64,000 bases of DNA from Gammaproteobacteria bacterium (GTDB taxonomy: Bacteria; Pseudomonadota; Gammaproteobacteria; Steroidobacterales; Foliamicaceae). The notes below the pieces were generated by a model that saw only the letters and a program-made list of their open reading frames with translations, was not told where the DNA came from and ran no database searches. Positions 35,255-43,414 of this stretch are shown here, piece after piece (position 1 is the first letter of the stretch; each line of letters opens with the position of its first letter). The stretch is from NCBI GenBank assembly GCA_009845905.1, contig VXYS01000009.1, positions 434,001 through 498,000 of the forward strand, given 5' to 3'. The position numbers and the translations under genes were made by a program.

Positions 35255-37048
35255 CTAGTCCTCCACTCTGGATAGTTGCTGTTTCTTGTCATAGGCGCCG
35301 TCACCCGGGTCGATAATGAAGGCCATTCGTCGCCCATAGGCCATGATTGGAACGTTGCCGTAGGAGGACACGAGCACACCGGTGTCCGGATCCACCTGCA
35401 GCATTCTCAAATAGGCACGCTGTCGCGGAAGTGGCAACACCCCAAATTCCTTCGTGCTGGGATCGAAACGATAAATTACGTCGGCGTTGGAGGTGGCAAT
35501 CCACACTACTTGTCGCACAGGGTCCCAGGTCACCGCATAGGGCGCGCTGCCGCGATCCGGCAGATCGTAGATACCGATCTGCTTTCTTGCCTGGGTGTCG
35601 TACTCCACCAGCTGACCACCGCCGAACATCGGCACATACAGGATGTCTTCTTCGCTAATCGTCAATCGGCGGGGGCCTGCGTTCATGGACGGCATTACCA
35701 CCAACTCTTCAAATTCCAGAGTCTCCGTATTGAAGGAGCCGAACGCGCCGATACCGAGCTGGCTGTACCAGACATGCTTGCGGTCAGATTCCATCAGTGC
35801 GCCGTAGAGCTGGGCTCGAGCACTTGGCCGTCCGGGTATTTCCGGCGCGATATAGTTTCCGACTGCGCCGGTCTCCGGATGAAAATAGCCGACCGCATTG
35901 GCGGCAATATTGGAGTACCAAAGCCGCCCCTCAGTGTCAGTAAGCGCCTCGTGCTTGGGATCGAAGGTGACATCGTGGATACCGACGCCGCGGACTTTCT
36001 CGTCTCGTACGGGCCAGACCCGCCACTCTTCATTCTCGGGATCGACGAGCTGGGCCACGATTCCATTAAATAGTCCCGTGACCCACAGACTGCCGTCCGA
36101 GCCCTTGTTCAGAGTGTGCGGCCCCACGGGAACGTCGGACGGAACGGTGAAGACGCGCTGCTCGCCCGTAAATCTGTTGACTCTAATCAAGTCGTCGGAG
36201 TTGACGTCGGCAATCCAGAGGTCTGAGCCCATGAGCACCGCTTCGCGAATCGCATTCGGATCGGGCACTTCGTACTCGCTGATCACCGTATCCGGAGTGA
36301 CGATCAGCGGCGCACCCCAATCGTAGTCCTCCACATAGTCCATGCGGCCAGGAAAAAGTTCGGTGATTTTCTTTGCCAGCGGCTCAACGGGAAACTGCCA
36401 GTACGACGCCTGGACGTCCACCTTGCGCTTCGGATTTCCTCGTGCGAACTCCTCTACATAGAGGTAGTTCATATACTTCACTGACATGCTCCAGCTCTGC
36501 TCCAGAGCGGGGCCAGAGTTTCCGTGCATGTCATGGATGGCATTCGCGAAATCGCGAATCTCTGGCGCCGGGAATTGATGACAGCTGACGCAATTCTGAA
36601 CTATCACAGCCACATCTTCAGGGTCCTGGACCGAATCCAGCCACGCGGATGAGGGAGCAACCGCGGCTTGATTAGCTACACGCCGCATAACGATGGTGAG
36701 GTTGGCGATCTCATCGCTGCCGTTGAACGACGAGGCGGTACGCAGCTGCTCGAACCCGAGCGTGCGAACCGTGACGGGCAGCTTCTCGCTCGACGCATTG
36801 GCAAATGCCCGCGGAAACGAGAAGCGTCCCCTCTCATCCGTAAAGACGGTGACGGCAGTGGCACCGTGTGCGCCCGGGCCCCAGTCGAGTGTGACTTGCG
36901 CTTGACCCACGGGTCGACCGTTGATGTCCAGCACACTCCCCTCTACCGATACCGTCGCCTGAGCAGCGCCAGCCAAGCCCAGTGCCAGCGCAGCTGTTGC
37001 CAACGAGCGGCGAAAAAACACATGATTGGGCAACGAAATCGATCCCAT
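35255..37048 (-). CDS. Secreted heme-motif protein with carboxypeptidase-regulatory and Vgb-like propeller domains
   Basis: A 597-aa protein with a signal peptide (about 11-31). Residues 33-122 form a carboxypeptidase regulatory-like (CarboxypepD_reg) beta-sandwich (VEGSVLDINGRPVGQAQVTLDW). Residues 150-157 hold a c-type heme site, C153-x2-C156-H157. Residues about 235-560 are a beta-propeller of the streptogramin-lyase (Vgb)/NHL type, with repeats such as GSDLWIADVNSDDLIRVNRFTGEQRVFTVP. Similar fusions may act in quinoprotein-like periplasmic oxidation, but the function is unknown. Its stop touches the cytochrome c start, so the two are coupled. Operator copies 3a and 3b lie about 60-100 bp upstream. 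Confidence 0.8.
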   Translation of the reverse strand: MGSISLPNHVFFRRSLATAALALGLAGAAQATVSVEGSVLDINGRPVGQAQVTLDWGPGAHGATAVTVFTDERGRFSFPRAFANASSEKLPVTVRTLGFEQLRTASSFNGSDEIANLTIVMRRVANQAAVAPSSAWLDSVQDPEDVAVIVQNCVSCHQFPAPEIRDFANAIHDMHGNSGPALEQSWSMSVKYMNYLYVEEFARGNPKRKVDVQASYWQFPVEPLAKKITELFPGRMDYVEDYDWGAPLIVTPDTVISEYEVPDPNAIREAVLMGSDLWIADVNSDDLIRVNRFTGEQRVFTVPSDVPVGPHTLNKGSDGSLWVTGLFNGIVAQLVDPENEEWRVWPVRDEKVRGVGIHDVTFDPKHEALTDTEGRLWYSNIAANAVGYFHPETGAVGNYIAPEIPGRPSARAQLYGALMESDRKHVWYSQLGIGAFGSFNTETLEFEELVVMPSMNAGPRRLTISEEDILYVPMFGGGQLVEYDTQARKQIGIYDLPDRGSAPYAVTWDPVRQVVWIATSNADVIYRFDPSTKEFGVLPLPRQRAYLRMLQVDPDTGVLVSSYGNVPIMAYGRRMAFIIDPGDGAYDKKQQLSRVED

Positions 37049-37106
37049 GTACCGTCTCCGTGTTTCGTTAATTCGGTAGCTTACGTCGGCTACCGAGTAT
37101 ACACTT

Positions 37107-37147
37107 ATTTTAAGTACAAAATATATTACTTGAAGTATAAACCAAAT
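37107..37147. promoter_or_regulatory. Island operator copies 3a and 3b (tandem, divergent promoter)
   Basis: Copy 3a is 37107-37126 (ATTTTAAGTACAAAATATAT) and copy 3b is 37128-37147 (ACTTGAAGTATAAACCAAAT), in the same orientation 21 bp apart. They lie between the divergent propeller protein and amidohydrolase genes, so one regulator could control both. Confidence 0.6.
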
Positions 37148-37226
37148 GGTAAGATCATCGCGTCTAGGCTGGCGCCGAAGATTTTCCTTGATTCGTCAGG
37201 CCATCCACCTTCGCGCAGGAGCGATT

Positions 37227-38912
37227 ATGAAACGCCCCATCATCGGCCTTGCAGTTGCGTCAATGCTCGCTATGGCTGCACAAGGGCGCAGCGATCCCCC
37301 ATCCGCTGCCCGCCCGCCCGACACGATTCTGTACAACGGCAACGTCATTACGGTGGATCAGGCGTTCTCCTACGCACAGGCCGTTGCCATCACCGACGGT
37401 CGATTCACTGCCGTTGGTTCCAACTCCGGCGTCCGTACACTCGCAGGACCGCAGACCCAGCAGATCGACCTCAGCGGGCGCACGGTAGTCCCAGGACTGA
37501 TGGAAAATCATTTCCACGTCGCCGGCGGAGGACCCGGCGTCGATCTCTCCGAGACTCGAACGCTCGCCGAAGCGCTTGCGGCAATTCGCAAGCGGGTGGA
37601 ATCCTCTCCGCCTGGCGCAGTGGTGATTACCAACGCCGATTGGCACGAAGCGCAGCTCCGTGAGCAGCGCCTGCCGCTGCGCAATGATCTCGATACGGTT
37701 GCTCCTGACAATCCCGTTGTGGTGGTGCGAGGGGGGCACCAGTATGTCCTGAATAGTGCCGCACTGGAGCGTTGGGGAATCGATGAGTCCACGGCTGAAC
37801 GGCCGGGTGGACAAATCGGCCGTTATGCGGACGGATCCCTAAACGGGGAACTCATCGACAAAGCCAAAGACTTGGTTACGCTACCCCCGCGGCCACAACG
37901 CAGCCTAGAGCAACAGATCAAGGCGCAGATAGCGGAGTACCAGGAGTTACATGCCGCCGGCCTCACCAGTGTGCGCCACGCCAGCGGCCTAATCGACCAA
38001 TACCGCGCTATTCAGGAGATGCAGCGGCGCGGTGACCTAACCATGCGCGTTACGTACCTACTCCGATTCAGGAGTCCCATGGCCATTGGCCAAGCGATTG
38101 AGGCAGCCGGCGTCAAACCCGATGAGGGCGACGAATGGGTCAAGCTCGGTGGCATTAAGCTCAGCGTGGACGGTGGGTTTGAAGGCGGATGGATGCGCGA
38201 GCCCTATGTGGAGCCCTGGGGAAGGAATGGAACTTACTATGGTGTCAACACCATGCTGCCCGAGGTCTTTACCGCAACAGTATTGAAGCTCAATGAGCTC
38301 GGCTGGCGAGTCTCTACGCACGCCATTGGCGATGCCGCCATCGACCTGGTGCTCGACGGATACGAGGCGGCCAACGCACAGGCTCCAATTACTGGGAAGC
38401 GCTGGGTTATCGAGCACGGCTTCATACCCGCGGGGGATCATTTCCCACGAATTCGAGCGCTGGGCTTGGTAGTGTCGGCGCAGCATCACCTGTATCTGGC
38501 GGGTCCGAGCTTGGAGAAGTACTGGGGTCGAGAACGCGCCAATCGGACCACGCCCATCAGAACGTACTTGGACGAAGGCATCCCGGTTTCCGGCGGTACG
38601 GATGCCCCGGTGGTTCCCTACCCACCTTTGGCAGTCATCTATCATTTCGTCACCCGCGACACGATCAGCGGTGGTGTCTATGGGGAAGATCAACGGGTAT
38701 CGCGGGAAGAGGCGCTGCGTCTGGTCACGATCAACAACGCCTACTTGACCTTTGAGGAAGACCTGAAGGGCTCTATCGAGCCAGGGAAGCTTGCCGATCT
38801 CGTCGTGCTTTCCGATGACATCATGACTGTCCCCGAGGAACAGATCGACGATTTGACTGTACTCATGACCATGGTCGGCGGCAGCGTTGTGCACGAGCAC
38901 CCAGACTTGTGA
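37227..38912 (+). CDS. Secreted amidohydrolase (YtcJ/NfdA-like)
   Basis: A 561-aa amidohydrolase of the YtcJ-like family. The start ATG 37227 gives a signal peptide (MKRPIIGLAVASMLAMAAQG); the longer frame does not. Metal-site motifs: VVPGLMENHFHVAGGG (HxH), GGIKLSVDGGFEGGWM, RVSTHAIGDAAIDLVLDGYE, IEHGFIPAGDHF and SGGTDAPVVPYPP. Family members hydrolyse N-formyl, amide or lactam bonds. The substrate here is unknown. It is divergent from the heme-propeller gene with tandem operators between. Confidence 0.85.
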   Translation: MKRPIIGLAVASMLAMAAQGRSDPPSAARPPDTILYNGNVITVDQAFSYAQAVAITDGRFTAVGSNSGVRTLAGPQTQQIDLSGRTVVPGLMENHFHVAGGGPGVDLSETRTLAEALAAIRKRVESSPPGAVVITNADWHEAQLREQRLPLRNDLDTVAPDNPVVVVRGGHQYVLNSAALERWGIDESTAERPGGQIGRYADGSLNGELIDKAKDLVTLPPRPQRSLEQQIKAQIAEYQELHAAGLTSVRHASGLIDQYRAIQEMQRRGDLTMRVTYLLRFRSPMAIGQAIEAAGVKPDEGDEWVKLGGIKLSVDGGFEGGWMREPYVEPWGRNGTYYGVNTMLPEVFTATVLKLNELGWRVSTHAIGDAAIDLVLDGYEAANAQAPITGKRWVIEHGFIPAGDHFPRIRALGLVVSAQHHLYLAGPSLEKYWGRERANRTTPIRTYLDEGIPVSGGTDAPVVPYPPLAVIYHFVTRDTISGGVYGEDQRVSREEALRLVTINNAYLTFEEDLKGSIEPGKLADLVVLSDDIMTVPEEQIDDLTVLMTMVGGSVVHEHPDL

Positions 38913-38943
38913 CTACGTCGACGCCGCCGGCAAGGAAGCATTT

Positions 38944-38963
38944 GTTTTAAGCATAAACTATTT
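38944..38963. promoter_or_regulatory. Island operator copy 2 (upstream of SnoaL-like gene)
   Basis: GTTTTAAGCATAAACTATTT; half-sites TTTTA and TAAACTA flank AGCA. It lies 98 bp upstream of the gene at 39062, in the 149-bp gap after the amidohydrolase. Confidence 0.6.
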
Positions 38964-39061
38964 GCAACAATCCGAGCGCAGCGGTTAGAATTTTTGCGTT
39001 GGCGCATCCTGAACGGCACCAGAACCGGTACCGAAACCTACTGATAACGGGGAGAGAAAGA

Positions 39062-39529
39062 ATGAGGACGATGATTCTAGTGTTGATGACAGCTTTGGCA
39101 TCGACCGTTGCAGCGGACGATAGCGTCAAGGGTGCGAGAGCAACGCTCGACAACTACTTTGATGCGTTCAACAGCGGTGATCTTCAGCGCGTAGCCAATG
39201 AGATTTACTCCACGCCCTTGCACCAAGGCTTGGGAACAGAGCACAACGTTCTGGCAACGCCGGAAGACGCGCTCCAACAGCTCACCGGCTTCCACAAGGG
39301 AATCAGCGCTCAAGGTTGGGTGGAGTTTCGATTCGAGAACGTAGAATCCTGCGTGCTCACCGAAGACCTGGTCCTGCTCGATACGCAATACGCCAGTGTT
39401 TTCAAGAAGGGCCCCGAGTCCTTCGAAACAATGACGACGATGCTATACGTGCTGCAGCGGAGCGAAGGCTCCTGGAAAATCATCTCTTACTATCGTCATG
39501 ACGGCGACACACGGCCAACTTGCGGTTAG
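39062..39529 (+). CDS. Secreted SnoaL/NTF2-like small protein
   Basis: A 155-aa protein with a signal peptide (MRTMILVLMTALASTVAADD). The remainder fits the NTF2/SnoaL cone fold: ARATLDNYFDAFNSGDLQRVANEIY at the front, and LQRSEGSWKIISYYRHD at the end. Such domains serve as isomerases, cyclases or ligand binders; no catalytic residue can be named. Its stop codon abuts an IS3-type relic on the other strand, so the original C-terminus may have been altered. Confidence 0.7.
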   Translation: MRTMILVLMTALASTVAADDSVKGARATLDNYFDAFNSGDLQRVANEIYSTPLHQGLGTEHNVLATPEDALQQLTGFHKGISAQGWVEFRFENVESCVLTEDLVLLDTQYASVFKKGPESFETMTTMLYVLQRSEGSWKIISYYRHDGDTRPTCG

Positions 39530-39640
39530 CAATGATCTGCTCTTCGGTGAATCGCTTGCGCTTCATCTGAGGACCTCCCTCGGTTCAGGATAATGGGAAA
39601 ATCCTCAGCCCGAATGGTCCGGTTTATGGGGGGAAGATCA
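39530..39640 (-). mobile_element. IS3-family insertion sequence relic (5' end and start of orfA)
   Basis: Read on the minus strand, an ATG at 39566 begins MKRKRFTEEQIIA, the hallmark N-terminus of IS3-family OrfA transposases, preceded by a GGGAGGTCC ribosome-site region and a CCATAAACCGGACC stretch that may include the terminal repeat. The homology stops after 12-13 codons, exactly at the stop of the SnoaL-like gene. The right boundary near 39640 is approximate. The rest of the element is absent. Confidence 0.7.
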
Positions 39641-39645
39641 GAAGG

Positions 39646-40764
39646 TTAGTGACTGCCCATGCGGTCCAATCCCTTCTCCGCCAGGTATCCGGACAGCAAG
39701 TCAGCGATCTTCTCGTTGTTGAGATCGGAGAAAGGAAAGTGGGTGTTGCCCGTGACTCCGATATCGGGAAGATACAAAAGCTCGGCTGTTCCGCCATGCG
39801 CATTCACTGTGTCTACAAACAGCTTGGCGGTAATGAAGATCTGCCGCCACGCCTCCAGTGGGGCGCTGGAGGCGGGGTCAGTTCCCTGTGGGATATTGTC
39901 GCCAAAAATGATTTGGATCGGGATTGTTGTGAGCTTCTTGAACTCCGCAAGCGGTACTTCAATTGGGGGGACCACTGCCGGAGGCGGGGCCTCTCCTTCA
40001 GGGAATACGTATTGCACCCCCTCGTAGTTCACGATGCCCTTCACCTTGTCGCTCTCAAGCCGGGTGAGCCAACCTCGTCCGCCGGAAGCTGAATGCGTAA
40101 TGAGAGTTGCCTCACCAATTCTCTCAAGCAACTCTGCAACAACCGTCGCATCTCTATTCGGGTCTTCCGTGCGCATATCGTCCGGCGTCATCTGGCGGTA
40201 GTACTGATTGAGCGACTCTTTGTCCTGAGGAAACTGAACACCGGGGAAGTAGTCTGGCCACTCGCCCAGGCGGTAGAGGTTGAAGAAGAATTGATCCTGA
40301 GTCATGGGCGGAATCGTTACCATTTCGGTGCTCGTTCCGGCTCGGCCACGCCGCGGCTGATCGATAATGTAGGTAGAAAAGCCGCGACGCACAAAGATGT
40401 TCTTGAAGCCATCCCGTCCGTCAGCTGTGGATTCCCACGTCTTGCCAGACTGCCCCCCACCATGCCACATCACGAGCGGGTACTCTCGAGCCCGAATGGG
40501 AATCTGGTATTGAACGTAGGCATGATCTCCATGGAGCGTTTGCCCTCCTGGGGGCGCGGGGAATCCCGTGGGCTGGAACTCGCCAGGAGTCTCGATAACG
40601 GTTCCTCCGACCGCGAAGCTGCCCTGATCTTCCAGAATGATTGGCTGCTTCTGGCCGCTATCGGAAGCCGACGATAGGGGTGCGCCCAGAACAGCGACTG
40701 TTAACAGGGTCCCGACAAGGGTCACGCGACGGTTTTTCCTAGTGCAAATCAGGCTTACTCCCAA
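39646..40764 (-). CDS. Secreted alpha/beta-hydrolase (esterase-like)
   Basis: A 372-aa protein starting at TTG 40764, overlapping the end of the extradiol dioxygenase gene by 10 nt (translational coupling). A signal segment (RRVTLVGTLLTVAVLGAPLSSA) is followed by an alpha/beta-hydrolase: oxyanion region MWHGGGQSGKTWE, nucleophile elbow THSASGGRG, an acid in the strand before TVNAHGGTAEL or later, and a catalytic His probably in VTGNTHFPF. Likely an esterase on an aromatic or related ester. Signal peptide and cytoplasmic partner enzymes suggest a periplasmic first step. Confidence 0.8.
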   Translation of the reverse strand: MGVSLICTRKNRRVTLVGTLLTVAVLGAPLSSASDSGQKQPIILEDQGSFAVGGTVIETPGEFQPTGFPAPPGGQTLHGDHAYVQYQIPIRAREYPLVMWHGGGQSGKTWESTADGRDGFKNIFVRRGFSTYIIDQPRRGRAGTSTEMVTIPPMTQDQFFFNLYRLGEWPDYFPGVQFPQDKESLNQYYRQMTPDDMRTEDPNRDATVVAELLERIGEATLITHSASGGRGWLTRLESDKVKGIVNYEGVQYVFPEGEAPPPAVVPPIEVPLAEFKKLTTIPIQIIFGDNIPQGTDPASSAPLEAWRQIFITAKLFVDTVNAHGGTAELLYLPDIGVTGNTHFPFSDLNNEKIADLLSGYLAEKGLDRMGSH

Positions 40765-41762
40765 ACCGTGAAAGCCATCGCGTTACCGGTCCCCGCAAGC
40801 GACCGATAGCAAGGCACATAGTCGATAAGGCTCATCGTTAGTCCTGCATCTCCCGCAGCCGCGGCCACCGGAATCCAATTCTTCACTTCCGAGGTCCCCG
40901 ATTGATAAAACGTCTCCGGCCATTGCAGGAGATCCTCCCGACTATTGTTTTCCATCGCTTCCAAAATCGCGCGATCGAACTTTTCATCAACCACGAAGTG
41001 CGAGAGCCCCCCGGAGGCAATGATCGCGACCCGTGAATCGCTTTCCCAACTCTCGATAGCGCGCCGTAACGCGAGTCCAAATTCATAGACACGTTGCGCT
41101 GTAGGCGTATTGGGCGGATAGAACGTATTGACAAAAACCGGGACGTTCGGAATCACGTTCTTTTGCATGATCTTCTGATAAACGTAGCCAAACGCGTGCG
41201 GGACTCCGCTCATCCAATCACACGACTGGGGCATCGTCGACAGTTCAGTTACATCGAACCCGTCAATCATCATTCGCGCGATAATGTGCTGGCCGAGATC
41301 GGCCTGACCCGACCACTGCGCGCGTTCACTGCCCCAGTAGCCCGGAGCCGCCTTCGGAATCCCGGGCGGCATCTTGGCTAGCTGTTCAGGACTTGCAGGT
41401 ATGTTCACGATCTCCTCGCCGGAGTAGACAGCAAGACAAGGCATGTTCTCTTTCGTAAAGGCCTCCATTTGATCGTTACCAACGATGACTGCCACGTCGG
41501 GCTGCACCCTATTGAATGTCTCCACCAAGCGATCAACGGCTCTGTGGCAAGCCTGAAGCCTCTCGTTCTGCACGTCCAGGGTGATCTGCTCGGCGAGGCC
41601 CTCGTCGCGCCTGAGTTTCACCAATTCGCCGAAAGAATGGGAAGCCCCCTGATATGAGTGAGTTTGAGTCTTGTCGAACTCTACCCTCTCATTCCAGTAC
41701 TCCGGCTCCATCAGCATCATGGGCCCATGAGACGTGCCTATTCCCAGGACAATCTTAGCCAT
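40755..41762 (-). CDS. Extradiol ring-cleavage dioxygenase (LigB superfamily)
   Basis: A 335-aa class III extradiol dioxygenase-like protein. The N-terminal MAKIVLGIGTSHGPMML carries the first iron-ligand histidine (H12), as in protocatechuate 4,5-dioxygenase beta subunits. Further family features are PDVAVIVGNDQMEAF, FVNTFYPPNTPTAQRVYEFGLALRRAIE and IIASGGLSHFVVDEKFDR with its conserved His. No LigA-type alpha subunit is present, so it may act alone as in gallate dioxygenases. It is linked by 9 nt to the LigJ-like amidohydrolase gene upstream on the same strand. Confidence 0.88.
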   Translation of the reverse strand: MAKIVLGIGTSHGPMMLMEPEYWNERVEFDKTQTHSYQGASHSFGELVKLRRDEGLAEQITLDVQNERLQACHRAVDRLVETFNRVQPDVAVIVGNDQMEAFTKENMPCLAVYSGEEIVNIPASPEQLAKMPPGIPKAAPGYWGSERAQWSGQADLGQHIIARMMIDGFDVTELSTMPQSCDWMSGVPHAFGYVYQKIMQKNVIPNVPVFVNTFYPPNTPTAQRVYEFGLALRRAIESWESDSRVAIIASGGLSHFVVDEKFDRAILEAMENNSREDLLQWPETFYQSGTSEVKNWIPVAAAAGDAGLTMSLIDYVPCYRSLAGTGNAMAFTVWE

Positions 41763-41771
41763 CGCTTTCTC

Positions 41772-42806
41772 CTAGCTAAACTTTGCGGTCAATTTAGCTG
41801 GATCCAGCTTGAACAGTTTGACCGTGTTCTTATACAGAACGTCCTCTTTCTCTTGCTCTGTGAGCCAATCAATGTCCTTAACGTATCTAGCGACATCATC
41901 CATGTTGTGCCCGAAATCCGGATGCTTTGTCGACCCTACTCCAGGGCACTCAGCGCCAAATAAACTCTGCTCGGGACCGATCACCTTAAGCAAGAATTCA
42001 ACAGCTTCGGGTGTGTAGAGAACCGTATCGAAGTAGAGCTTCTTGATTCGCTCAGAAAACCACTCTGATCGCGGCCCGTACATTGAAGGCGCACTGAATC
42101 GACCTAACTGAAAGGGAATCGCACCGCCGCCATGAGACACTATTATCTTGAGATCAGGGAAGTCGACAAAAACATCGGAGTGAAGCAAACCGTATACCGC
42201 TGTGGTTTCTTCGTTAATGAATCTTAAGCTGTACGGCTCCCGCTCCGATTTGGACCCGGTGCCGTGAATATGGGCGGGAACGTCCAGTTCACAGAGTTTT
42301 TCATATAACGGGTACCAGTACCTATCCCCTAACGCCGGCGGTTCGACACCCGAATTCTCGTACGGATCCGGATTTAGCAAACAACCTTTGAAACCCAGTT
42401 CATTGACAGCTCTTTCAAGCTCGGCAATTGCCATGTCCAACGGCTCACCTGCCGCCTGGGGTAGACCTGCTACGCCTATGAACCGATCGTACATCTGGGT
42501 TTGACGATAAATCATGTTGTTGTTTTCTTCGACAAACCACTGCACCAACTTCGATGGTTTTTCACTGTGCATCATCTGAAAAGGTCGGGGAGATAGCAAC
42601 TGCATATCGGTCTTCACCAAGTCGATATAGTCCATGTGGCTATGATCTGACTTGTGGAACTTTTCCTTCTCGACTGATTCTCTGATCTCATCATCAGTGA
42701 CCGACACTCCCCCCCGACCATGCGCCCCTCGATGCGAAGTTATCAGCGCTTTATAGGCCCATAGTTCCGCGGGCGCGCTTACATGTGCGTGGCAGTCAAT
42801 AATCAT
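41772..42806 (-). CDS. ACMSD/LigJ-type amidohydrolase
   Basis: A 344-aa TIM-barrel enzyme of amidohydrolase family 2 (PF04909 type). The N-terminus MIIDCHAHVSAPAELW has the HxH metal site; PAHIHGTGSKS and KIIVSHGGGAIPFQLGRFS supply further His ligands. The usual late Asp is Glu in LFGAECPGVG, a feature I associate with 4-oxalomesaconate hydratase (LigJ)-like members rather than decarboxylases. Beside an extradiol dioxygenase, hydration of a ring-cleavage product is the likeliest role, with decarboxylation the main alternative. Confidence 0.82.
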   Translation of the reverse strand: MIIDCHAHVSAPAELWAYKALITSHRGAHGRGGVSVTDDEIRESVEKEKFHKSDHSHMDYIDLVKTDMQLLSPRPFQMMHSEKPSKLVQWFVEENNNMIYRQTQMYDRFIGVAGLPQAAGEPLDMAIAELERAVNELGFKGCLLNPDPYENSGVEPPALGDRYWYPLYEKLCELDVPAHIHGTGSKSEREPYSLRFINEETTAVYGLLHSDVFVDFPDLKIIVSHGGGAIPFQLGRFSAPSMYGPRSEWFSERIKKLYFDTVLYTPEAVEFLLKVIGPEQSLFGAECPGVGSTKHPDFGHNMDDVARYVKDIDWLTEQEKEDVLYKNTVKLFKLDPAKLTAKFS

Positions 42807-42860
42807 TGTTTTTCTCTCATTCGATTGATCTCAAAAGGGGGGTGATGAGGTCATTTCGCG

Positions 42861-43346
42861 CTATTCAGATTCCGGGAGAGCAAGAAATATCGTAATCAGT
42901 CCGAAAGATCCAGCGAGCCTGAAGGCAAAGGCGGCGGCTCCTTCCAAGCTCGGGCTGTAGTACATGAAATAGCCCCCTTCGGCAATAACCGTAAAACTGA
43001 GTATCAGAAGCCCGAAGGTTAGGCCACAACCCGCGACGGCCCACCGTTTCGCCCTTGCGAACTCCTCTTTGGATGCGTTGACATGCTTCAACATTATCGC
43101 GCCGCCAACGCATCCACCAAGCGCCGCGACGATCTTCCCCAGAATGATGAGCAACACTCCGGCCCATACAACGACTGGATTTGTTGTCTGCCACGGCTGA
43201 CGCAATGGCTCTGGTACTTGCGCCATGCTGGCCACATTCTCTACTGATCCATAAATGGCGGGAATCTCCAGGAAGTTGCTTATTGCTCCGGCCACGCCAA
43301 AGAGACCGATAGAGAACACAAGGAATATTTTTACGTAGCGAACCAT
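42861..43346 (-). CDS. DUF2165-family membrane protein
   Basis: A 161-aa protein with four TM helices (IFLVFSIGLFGVAGAISNFLEI; VVWAGVLLIILGKIVAALGG; CGLTFGLLILSFTVIAEGGYFMYY; AAAFAFRLAGSFGLITIFLAL), matching DUF2165. ATG 43346 is preferred over GTG 43349 because of ribosome-site spacing. The family function is unknown. It lies between the amidohydrolase and the FAD oxidoreductase, all on the minus strand. Confidence 0.75.
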   Translation of the reverse strand: MVRYVKIFLVFSIGLFGVAGAISNFLEIPAIYGSVENVASMAQVPEPLRQPWQTTNPVVVWAGVLLIILGKIVAALGGCVGGAIMLKHVNASKEEFARAKRWAVAGCGLTFGLLILSFTVIAEGGYFMYYSPSLEGAAAFAFRLAGSFGLITIFLALPESE

Positions 43347-43414
43347 CACTCCTCCCAGAAGGCTCGATCAATCTCCATGCTCGCTCACGAAATGGCCCGA
43401 AGAAATCAGGCGCA

